From the NCBI GenBank assembly GCA_947599995.1, contig CANQFW010000057.1, positions 1 to 8,894 on the forward strand: 8,894 bases of DNA. Direction: 5' to 3'. This document shows positions 1-4,843 of this stretch, in pieces (positions within the stretch are counted from its first letter, which is position 1; every line of letters starts with the position of its first letter). The DNA comes from an uncultured Clostridia bacterium. GTDB taxonomy: Bacteria; Bacillota; Clostridia; TANB77; CAG-508. A program made the translations under genes and the position numbers. The notes beneath the pieces were generated by a model. That model saw only the letters and a program-made list of their open reading frames with translations. It ran no database searches and was not told the origin of the DNA.

Positions 1-66
1 AAAGATGCTGTTGTAGGCTATTCTCAAAGATTATTACATAATGAAGAAATTGAAAATAAAAGATAG
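1..66 (+). CDS. C-terminal end of an unrecognised protein (partial)
   Basis: Frame 1 is open from the window edge to a TAG at 64-66, giving 21 residues that end in NEEIENKR. A strong intrinsic terminator begins about 20 bases later, which supports this being the real 3' end of a gene that starts upstream of the window. The visible piece is hydrophilic with no recognisable motif, so no function is proposed. It is the last gene before the recombinase module and so marks the left neighbour of that module. Confidence 0.55.
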   Translation, partial: KDAVVGYSQRLLHNEEIENKR

Positions 67-88
67 AACATAGTTTTATATAATTTAT

Positions 89-133
89 AATGATGCGATT
101 TTTTTAAAAGTTATAAAATCGCATCATTTTTTT
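89..133 (+). terminator. Strong intrinsic terminator
   Basis: A perfect 14-bp stem pairs 89-102 (AATGATGCGATTTT) with 115-128 (AAAATCGCATCATT), with a 12-base loop and a T-run at 127-133. It closes the gene ending at 66 and isolates the recombinase operon from upstream transcription. The A-run on the left arm means it could also work on the minus strand. Confidence 0.85.
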
Positions 134-155
134 CTAAAAAACAAAATGCTAAACT

Positions 156-183
156 TTATTCAAATGTTAATACATTTGAATAA
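156..183. repeat. 28-bp perfect inverted repeat (11-6-11), candidate recombinase core site or operator
   Basis: The arm TTATTCAAATG (156-166) and its exact complement CATTTGAATAA (173-183) flank the 6-bp spacer TTAATA. Two 11-bp arms around a 6-bp centre is the geometry of Xer/dif-type tyrosine recombinase core sites. The site lies between the upstream terminator and the ribosome-binding site of the first recombinase, where an attachment core or a self-regulatory operator would be expected. No T-run follows, so it is not a terminator. That it is a recombination site is inference. Confidence 0.5.
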
Positions 184-208
184 CAAAAATGTAAGGAGTG
201 GGGAAGAG

Positions 209-1237
209 ATGTCTTTTCTAAAAAATCAGGAACAGAATCCAGAATTTTTAAATGATTATCTTAAATATACTAGATATATTTTGCAAAGTTCAGAAAATAC
301 TGTAAATGAATTATATTTTGATATACGAACTTTTTTCAGATACTTAATAGTACACAACGATAAAGCAAATAAAATTGATTTAGATAAATTTAAAGAAATA
401 TCAATCGCAGATATAACACTTGATGATTTAGATAATGTAAATACTTTTACAATACAAGATTTCATTTCATTTTTAAGGAATTTTTCTGGTAATGCACCAA
501 AAACAAGAAACAGAAAACTAGCATCATTAAAAAATTTCTTTAGTTATCTATCATCTATTAACTTAATAACATCAGATCCAACAGCTAATGTAAAATTTGC
601 AAATGTCGAAAAAAGACAGCCTAAATACTTAAATCTTAATCAAAGTAAAGACTTATTATCTAAAACAATACAATCCAGTAGCAGAAATACAATAAGAAAT
701 TATGCAATTATATCTTTATTCTTAAATTGTTGTTTAAGATTAGGCGAATTGATAGGCATAAATCTTACTGATGTTAAATTAGATGATAAAACACTTAAAG
801 TAAAAGGTAAGGGAAATAAAGAAAGAATAGTATATTTAGATGATTCTGTATCTGAAGCTCTCGAAGAATATTTAAAAGTTAGACCTACATTACCTATAAC
901 AGATCCAAACTATAATGCTTTATTCTTAAGTGAAAGAAAAAAGCGAATTTCAAGAAGAAATGTACAACTAATAATTGACCAGGAACTTTTAAAAATATTT
1001 GAAGAAAAAAGAAAAGGCTATCACACTCATTCATTAAGGCATACTGGAGCAACTCTTATGTATAACGAAAACGATACAAATATATTAATTATACAAAAGA
1101 TTTTAGGACATAAATTACTATCATCAACTGAAATTTACACTCATGTTAGTGATAAAAAATTAAAATACATTATGGAGAATTGCACTATTTCAAGCATTTT
1201 AGAAAGAAAAGGAGATTTAGAAAATGGAAAAGAATAA
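209..1237 (+). CDS. Tyrosine recombinase / phage-type integrase (first of tandem pair)
   Basis: A 342-aa site-specific tyrosine recombinase. The start at 209 is chosen because AAGGAG (193-198) sits 10 bases before it; an in-frame ATG at 146 has no such site and would run through the inverted repeat at 156-183. Residues about 10-120 form the helical N-terminal core-binding (SAM-like) domain; the catalytic domain follows. All catalytic residues are visible: Arg177 (CLRLGEL), Lys201 (KGKGNKER), His274 and Arg277 (HSLRHTGAT), His301 (LGHKL) and nucleophile Tyr310 (EIYTH). Length is typical for XerC/XerD-like enzymes, so it is probably active. It overlaps the next recombinase by 14 bp, implying translational coupling. 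Tandem arrangement with a second recombinase and a small third gene argues against housekeeping XerC/XerD, which usually lie apart, and for a mobile-element recombinase. Its DNA target is not shown by the sequence. Confidence 0.95.
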   Translation: MSFLKNQEQNPEFLNDYLKYTRYILQSSENTVNELYFDIRTFFRYLIVHNDKANKIDLDKFKEISIADITLDDLDNVNTFTIQDFISFLRNFSGNAPKTRNRKLASLKNFFSYLSSINLITSDPTANVKFANVEKRQPKYLNLNQSKDLLSKTIQSSSRNTIRNYAIISLFLNCCLRLGELIGINLTDVKLDDKTLKVKGKGNKERIVYLDDSVSEALEEYLKVRPTLPITDPNYNALFLSERKKRISRRNVQLIIDQELLKIFEEKRKGYHTHSLRHTGATLMYNENDTNILIIQKILGHKLLSSTEIYTHVSDKKLKYIMENCTISSILERKGDLENGKE

Positions 1238-2213
1238 TTATAAAGAGTTTATAGTAGATTTTAAAGATTATTTAATAGTAATTAAAAATCTATCAAATAT
1301 ATATATTGAAAAAATAGTTACAACAGTTCATCAGTTTTTGGAGTTTGTAAACATATATAAATTAGATAATAAGTATGATTCTATTGAGAATTTTTCATTA
1401 AATGATGTTAGAACTTTGACTAATAAAGATATTTATAGTTATATTTTCTATTTAGCAGAAAATGATTATAAACAAGGTTCTAGGAATATTAAAATTGAGC
1501 ATTTAAGGTCATTTTTCAATTACTTATTTCATATTATGCATAATATTTTTAGACAACCATTCGATATTGTAAAAACTGAAAAAAGAGAAGTTAGACAACT
1601 ACCTAATTATTTATCTTTAAGAGAGGCTAAAAAATTAGTAACTTTATATAAAGATAGTGATAAAGTAAATGAAGTTAGAAACAATGCCATATTTAATTTA
1701 TGCTTAAATTGTGGCTTGAGAATATCCGAAATTTCTGCATTAAATATTGATGATATTGACTTTAAATATAAAAAATTCATAATACATGGTAAAGGTAAAA
1801 AAGAAAGAATGGGCTATTTAAATGATGTAGCTTATGATGCAATGATTAAATACTATGAAATAAGAAAGAACTTACATGCTAAAAACAAGAAAGACGAAAA
1901 AGCATTCTTCTTGAGTAATAAAGGTGTTAGACTCTCTACAGTTGCAATTAGGAAAGCAACTAAAATTGCATATCGAAAATCAGATATTGATAGTATAGAA
2001 TATTCAGTACATACAATGCGACATACTTGTGCTACACTTATGTTTAAATCTGGAGTTGATGTTAAGACTATCCAGGAAATACTTGGTCATTCTCAAATAA
2101 ATACAACTAAAATATATACACATTTACATGATGAAGAAGTTATGAAATCAATGTTAGATCATCCTTTATCACAATTTAAAATGAAAGATGCTTATGCTTA
2201 TTCTGTAGCATAA
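1224..2213 (+). CDS. Tyrosine recombinase / phage-type integrase (second of tandem pair)
   Basis: A 329-aa tyrosine recombinase whose ATG lies inside the end of the preceding recombinase gene; AAAGGAG (1208-1214) is 9 bases upstream. The N-terminal core-binding domain covers roughly residues 5-115. Catalytic residues are Arg166 (CGLRISE), Lys190 (HGKGKKER), His263 and Arg266 (HTMRHTCAT), His289 (LGHSQ) and Tyr298 (KIYTH). The set is complete, so activity is expected. The tail after the tyrosine, LDHPLSQFKM and a short hydrophobic end, reappears in the remnant at 3982-4053, so this gene once had a second copy nearby. Two different recombinases in one operon may act together as a heterotetramer, as XerC and XerD do; that is inference. 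Confidence 0.95.
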   Translation: MEKNNYKEFIVDFKDYLIVIKNLSNIYIEKIVTTVHQFLEFVNIYKLDNKYDSIENFSLNDVRTLTNKDIYSYIFYLAENDYKQGSRNIKIEHLRSFFNYLFHIMHNIFRQPFDIVKTEKREVRQLPNYLSLREAKKLVTLYKDSDKVNEVRNNAIFNLCLNCGLRISEISALNIDDIDFKYKKFIIHGKGKKERMGYLNDVAYDAMIKYYEIRKNLHAKNKKDEKAFFLSNKGVRLSTVAIRKATKIAYRKSDIDSIEYSVHTMRHTCATLMFKSGVDVKTIQEILGHSQINTTKIYTHLHDEEVMKSMLDHPLSQFKMKDAYAYSVA

Positions 2214-2228
2214 ATTAAGGAGGTTATA

Positions 2229-2564
2229 ATGAACGAACAAGATGCAAATTTTGATGTTAAAAATATAGTACCTGTTGATTTAAGATTATTAAATGGACAA
2301 GTTAATCTAATATTAAAATCATTAGAATTATACGCACATACTTTAGAATTTATGTTAGATAATGAAAAATCTTCTGACGAAGAAAAACAAAAGAAAATTG
2401 CTATGGTTAAATATACTTTTCAAGAAGTATTAGCTCATCAAGCAGAACAAGTAAATGGAAAACAAAATGAATTTAATAAAGATAATAAATTTGCTCAAAA
2501 TATGATGCAAGATAATAATATTATTGATATAATACCATCAGAAAGTAAATTAAAAGTAATTTAG
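2229..2564 (+). CDS. Small helical protein of unknown function, third gene of the recombinase operon (orfC)
   Basis: A 111-aa acidic/polar protein not recognised as any named family. AAGGAGG (2217-2223) lies 5 bases before the ATG, and the gene starts 15 bp after the second recombinase, so it belongs to that operon. The centre (about residues 20-75, from LLNGQVNLIL through AHQAEQV) looks like two or three amphipathic helices; the C-terminal third is low-complexity Asn/Asp/Lys, ending SKLKVI. There are no cysteine clusters, signal peptide or membrane segments. A second copy lies at 3632-3958 on the other strand, also just downstream of recombinase sequence, so the link to the recombinase is conserved. 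By position it resembles the small third gene (tnpC) of Tn554, which assists two tyrosine recombinases, but no sequence similarity to TnpC is claimed. Likely role: accessory or directionality factor (inference). Confidence 0.8.
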   Translation: MNEQDANFDVKNIVPVDLRLLNGQVNLILKSLELYAHTLEFMLDNEKSSDEEKQKKIAMVKYTFQEVLAHQAEQVNGKQNEFNKDNKFAQNMMQDNNIIDIIPSESKLKVI

Positions 2565-2574
2565 ATAATTTAAG

Positions 2575-2635
2575 AAAAAACGACGCACGAGAATCGTTTT
2601 TAAGCCATTTTTATTTTTTTACTATATAGTTTGTT
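2575..2635 (-). repeat. 61-bp inverted repeat, left arm (contains core copy A)
   Basis: Read on the minus strand this arm matches 3138-3198 without gaps at 49 of 61 positions. The first 12 bases (AACAAACTATAT) are identical, as are GGCTTAAAA and CGATTCTCGTG further in. The core copy here (2590-2604, minus strand) reads CTTAAAAACGATTCT, one base different from the other cores. It begins 10 bp after the orfC stop codon. Confidence 0.85.
2576..2601 (+). terminator. Possible weak terminator of the recombinase operon
   Basis: AAAAACGA (2576-2583) pairs with TCGTTTTT (2594-2601) around a 10-base loop, 11 bases after the orfC stop. The stem has only two G-C pairs and its T-run is part of the stem, so it would be weak. 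It coincides with the left inverted-repeat arm, so the same bases may instead serve recombination. Confidence 0.35.
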
Positions 2636-2672
2636 ATTTAAAAAATGCTAATTTTAAGAGTAGGGAGTAAGG

Positions 2673-2700
2673 TTTGCAGATTTTTATATTTTTTTATTAT
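2673..2700 (+). promoter_or_regulatory. Weak candidate promoter inside the inverted segment
   Basis: TTTGCA (2673-2678), 16 bases, then TATTAT (2695-2700) resembles a sigma-70 promoter reading rightward towards the hairpin cluster at 2817-2942. The DNA is so AT-rich that -10-like hexamers are common by chance, so this is tentative. Confidence 0.2.
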
Positions 2701-2816
2701 AAAAATATAATTTATATAAAAATTTAAAAATTTTTAAAATTATAATTTGAAATTAAAATTTTGGAAAGAGAGGCAGGAAGATATAGGCCTAAAAGTAGTA
2801 TAAAAAGAAATATATA

Positions 2817-2942
2817 ACTTTGCACAAAATCAAAGTTTTGCGCAAAAAGGAATAGGAGTAAAATATAAAGACCTCCATTCTGGTGTTCCCTTTCAAAATT
2901 AGCTATTCCTTGCTATAAGCTCATTTTAGCTGTTTTTTATAG
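2817..2942 (+). ncRNA. Candidate structured RNA (three abutting hairpins)
   Basis: Three inverted repeats lie end to end. First, TTTGCACAAAA (2819-2829) pairs with TTTTGCGCAAA (2836-2846), with one G-U. Second, AAGGAATAG (2847-2855) pairs perfectly with CTATTCCTT (2903-2911), enclosing a loop that contains a small ACC/GGT helix. Third, AGCT (2918-2921) pairs with AGCT (2928-2931), followed after a G by six Ts (2933-2938), resembling a weak intrinsic terminator. The first and second helices directly abut, as coaxially stacked RNA helices often do. An alternative helix, ACTTTG (2817-2822) with CAAAGT (2831-2836), competes with the first hairpin. No known RNA family is recognised. Confidence 0.25.
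2819..2846. repeat. Second 11-6-11 inverted repeat
   Basis: Arms TTTGCACAAAA and TTTTGCGCAAA surround the 6-bp centre TCAAAG; one mismatched pair. It has the same 28-bp geometry as the repeat at 156-183 but different arm sequences. It could be a recombinase core site or the first hairpin of an RNA. Confidence 0.35.
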
Positions 2943-2975
2943 ACAATACACTACATTATTTTTTAATAAAAACCT

Positions 2976-2990
2976 CTTAAAATCGATTCT
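2976..2990 (+). repeat. Core repeat copy B
   Basis: Exact CTTAAAATCGATTCT, preceded by AATAAAAACCT and followed by GGAGCTTC and a T-run, so the similarity to the other copies extends to about 35 bp. It includes the 8-bp palindrome AATCGATT. It lies inside the segment bounded by the 61-bp inverted repeat, in the same orientation as copies at 3169-3183 and 3334-3348. Confidence 0.6.
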
Positions 2991-3137
2991 GGAGCTTCAT
3001 TTTTTTATATTATTCCTGGTTTGATTTTTTTTCATTATTGTAACCTAATAATTTATAAAAAAATTATATAACTTTAGATTATTTTTTCAAAAATTCGCAA
3101 ATCCTTATATTTCAGTATTTTACCTTATTTTTCAAAC

Positions 3138-3198
3138 AACAAACTATATGCCTAATTTTTAAAAACGGCTTAAAATCGATTCTCGTGTGTCGCTTTTT
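3138..3198 (+). repeat. 61-bp inverted repeat, right arm (contains core copy C)
   Basis: Partner of 2575-2635 in inverted orientation (49 of 61 identical). The core CTTAAAATCGATTCT is at 3169-3183, followed by CGTGTGTCG and a T-run. The sequences just outside the core can form a stem (AAAAACGGC with GTCG-TTTTT, one bulge). The left arm keeps that pairing with a compensating change (AAAAATGGC with GTCGTTTTT), hinting that the pairing matters. Confidence 0.85.
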
Positions 3199-3333
3199 TA
3201 GCCATTTTTCAGCATTTTTAAAAAGTGCCTAAAATTAAGCATTTCTATTAGAATTACATTATAATTATTATATTTTATAAATTGAACATTAAAATTAAAA
3301 CATATAAACTTGTTAGGTTTTATATAAAAATGT

Positions 3334-3348
3334 CTTAAAATCGATTTT
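3334..3348 (+). repeat. Core repeat copy D
   Basis: CTTAAAATCGATTTT, one base different from copies B and C, preceded by TATAAAAATGT and followed by GATGCGTTC. It is the most diverged of the four and lies outside the 61-bp inverted repeat. Confidence 0.55.
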
Positions 3349-3631
3349 GATGCGTTCAAAATATAAAATTATATTATGAATTAATAATCTAAATTTATAT
3401 AAAGTAATTTTAAAATTCTGTAATAAATTTTATTTACAAACATAATTAACAAATGTTCGATTTTTAAAATTACATATAAAAAATCAATTTTATAAAATTT
3501 CAAAATTTAATTTTAGATTTTTGTAATTATAATTTTATTTATTAAATTTTTTAATTTTTTTATTTATAATGAGATAATAAAAAATTGCCTATTCCCCTAC
3601 TCCCTATTGATTTTCTGATATTTGTAATAAA

Positions 3632-3958
3632 TTATATAACCTTTAATTTGCTATTGTCTGTTGTATTGCCAAAATCTTTGCTTAATAATTTACCAAAACT
3701 ACTTAAATTATCAAGATTATTAGCTTTTGAATTTACTTGTTCAGCTTGTGATGCTGAAATTTGCTCATAAGTGTACTTTAACATTGATATTTTCTCTTGT
3801 TTTTGTTCATCTGTAGCATCATTACCATTAAGCATATATTCAAGATTATATCCATATAATTCTAAAGCTCTTAAAATAAGTTCTACTTGTCCATCTAATA
3901 GATTTAATTCTACAGAATGAATATTACTTGTATCAAATTTCTTTTCATAATCTACCAT
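3632..3958 (-). CDS. Second orfC: small helical protein of unknown function
   Basis: A 108-aa protein homologous to the one encoded at 2229-2564. About half of the first 80 residues are identical, including LELY, AEQVN and the block around DGQVELILRALELY, and both end in SKLKVI. The low-complexity region before that end differs. The start has CTCCTT on the plus strand (AAGGAG on the coding strand, 3970-3975) 11 bases upstream. It sits 23 bp after the end of a recombinase remnant, matching the gene order of the left module. The frame is intact and the conserved positions are kept, so it may still be expressed even though its recombinase partner is gone. Function unknown; a helper of a recombinase or an immunity/regulatory remnant are possible. 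Confidence 0.8.
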   Translation of the reverse strand: MVDYEKKFDTSNIHSVELNLLDGQVELILRALELYGYNLEYMLNGNDATDEQKQEKISMLKYTYEQISASQAEQVNSKANNLDNLSSFGKLLSKDFGNTTDNSKLKVI

Positions 3959-3981
3959 AACCTTATATTCTCCTTATTATA

Positions 3982-4053
3982 TTATGCACAATATTCAAGT
4001 GCATTTGCCATTTTAAATTGAGATAAAGGATGATCTAACATTGCATCCATTTT
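3982..4053 (-). pseudogene. C-terminal remnant of a second tyrosine recombinase
   Basis: About 23 codons on the minus strand read KMDAMLDHPLSQFKM and continue to a stop at 3982-3984, matching the last residues of the recombinase at 1224-2213 (MKSMLDHPLSQFKM). The stop lies 23 bp before the orfC copy at 3958, as in the intact module (15 bp). Everything upstream, including the catalytic tyrosine, is missing; the bases before 4053 belong to another ORF in another frame. This shows that a second recombinase-orfC module once stood here in inverted orientation. Confidence 0.75.
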
Positions 4054-4246
4054 TTGTATGTAAATAGATTTCGATGTTATTTAATGTTTTTTCTAATATT
4101 TCAACTTCATTATCTTCAATTTCTCTTTCTTTTAATTCTTGAAGAAATGTTACTATTTTTAAACCATCTGTTATTGCATTTATACTCAAATTTGCTAATA
4201 TATTATTTATTTTTTCTTTTAATTTAGAAATATTTTTTCCTTCCAT
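4013..4246 (-). CDS. Small ORF truncated by or fused to the recombinase remnant
   Basis: 77 codons starting at an ATG preceded by a good AAGGAG (GGAGCGG on the coding strand) about 7 bases upstream, so its start is real. The first ~60 residues are Lys/Glu-rich and helical (KLKEKINNIL, FLQELKEREIE) and are not recognised. The last ~18 residues (from about HTKNGCNV) are read out of frame through recombinase remnant DNA and are unlikely to be original. The native C-terminus was therefore probably lost in the deletion that removed the recombinase. It is divergent from the XRE regulator at 4379, suggesting joint regulation. It may be expressed but non-functional. Confidence 0.55.
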   Translation of the reverse strand: MEGKNISKLKEKINNILANLSINAITDGLKIVTFLQELKEREIEDNEVEILEKTLNNIEIYLHTKNGCNVRSSFISI

Positions 4247-4278
4247 ATTAACCGCTCCTTAGTATTATTTTCTATTAT

Positions 4279-4302
4279 TTTATCACATATTTACAGGATA
4301 AA
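4279..4302. promoter_or_regulatory. Possible operator between divergent genes
   Basis: TTTATC (4279-4284) and GATAAA (4297-4302) form an inverted pair with a 12-base spacer in the 132-bp divergent gap. On the minus strand it overlaps a TAAAAT hexamer that could be a -10 element for the ORF starting at 4246. An operator for the neighbouring XRE protein is plausible but unproven. Confidence 0.2.
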
Positions 4303-4378
4303 TTAATCTTTTAGTTGTACTCTTTTTATTTTTTTCCAATATAAATATGTTTTAAGTAATAAATAAAATGGATATACT

Positions 4379-4732
4379 ATGTTTGGTGATAATATGAATG
4401 AAATTGCAAAAATTATAGGTAATCATATCAAAATTGCTAGATTAAATAAAGGCTTATCGCAAGAACAGCTTGCAGAAATATGTGATGTATCCACAAAATA
4501 CATTAGTGCGTTAGAAGTAGGTAAATCAAATGGTAGTGTAGGTTTATTAATAAAATTATGTAATATATTAGAAGTATCTCCTAATTATCTATTTGGCAAT
4601 TTATTTAATGCTACAGAAGAGATACCTTTTAATAACGATGTTCTAATACAATATTTGAAATTATCTGATACAAATAAGGAATTTGTAGATAGTATAATTA
4701 CTCATATGTATAATATTGAAAGAAAAAAATAA
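4379..4732 (+). CDS. XRE-family (Cro/CI-type) helix-turn-helix transcriptional regulator
   Basis: 117 aa. Residues about 10-70 form a classic HTH_3/XRE domain: IGNHIKIARLNKGLSQEQLAE, then CDVSTKYISALEVGKS as the turn and recognition helix, then LIKLCNILEVSPNYLF. The remaining ~45 residues are a short helical tail, perhaps for dimerisation. The start is uncertain: ATG 4379 has only a weak GGA upstream, while ATG 4394 (residue 6) follows GGTGAT closely and gives a 112-aa protein. It is divergent from the truncated ORF at 4246 and is probably a DNA-binding repressor of that promoter region and/or its own. It could be a chromosomal gene or the regulator of the adjacent element. Confidence 0.88.
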   Translation: MFGDNMNEIAKIIGNHIKIARLNKGLSQEQLAEICDVSTKYISALEVGKSNGSVGLLIKLCNILEVSPNYLFGNLFNATEEIPFNNDVLIQYLKLSDTNKEFVDSIITHMYNIERKK

Positions 4733-4774
4733 ATATATAGTTATATAAAAGTACTATTTCAAACATTTACAGAT

Positions 4775-4818
4775 AATAAATAAAAAAACAAGCCGAAATG
4801 CTCGTTTTTTTATTTATT
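4775..4818. terminator. Bidirectional intrinsic terminator
   Basis: The 19-base arm 4775-4793 (ending ACAAGC) pairs with 4800-4818 (starting GCTCGT) with one mismatch and a 6-base loop; A-run on the left, T-run on the right. It lies between the convergent XRE gene and rsgA and can terminate both. Confidence 0.85.
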
Positions 4819-4843
4819 ATTGAATTCAAAATTTTATTTAAGT

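Larger units (their letters stand above)
2565..3631. other. Non-coding, repeat-bearing AT-rich region between the two orfC copies
   Basis: About 1.07 kb with no credible gene on either strand. Both flanking orfC genes point into it. It contains a 61-bp inverted repeat (2575-2635 and 3138-3198), four copies of a CTTAAAATCGATTCT-like core, adjacent hairpins at 2817-2942, and a 9-bp inverted pair TAGGGAGTA (2661-2669, complement at 3598-3606). Two stretches of nearly pure A+T occur, around 2690-2760 and 3380-3590. The second contains an imperfect hairpin pairing 3466-3473 with the TAATT/ATTTT stretch after 3523, and 3478-3485 with 3516-3522. Probably the cis-acting part of the recombinase element; the function is inferred. 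Confidence 0.7.

Noticed and set aside
256..465. Minus-strand 69-aa ORF inside the first recombinase
   Set aside because: Antisense of a clear coding region; no ribosome-binding site.
209..2213. The two recombinases as the host's housekeeping XerC and XerD
   Set aside because: They form one overlapping operon with orfC and have a partial inverted copy nearby, which fits a mobile module; housekeeping xer genes normally lie apart without such a partner.
2723..2738. 16-bp palindrome TTTAAAAATTTTTAAA as a binding site
   Set aside because: Such A/T-only palindromes are expected by chance in this stretch.
2565..3631. A CRISPR array or integron cassette array
   Set aside because: The four core copies are irregularly spaced, not all in one orientation and diverged; there are no uniform spacers, no cas genes and no cassette ORFs.
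3585..3770. Plus-strand 61-aa ORF
   Set aside because: It overlaps the C-terminal half of the minus-strand orfC copy and has no ribosome-binding site; a shadow frame.
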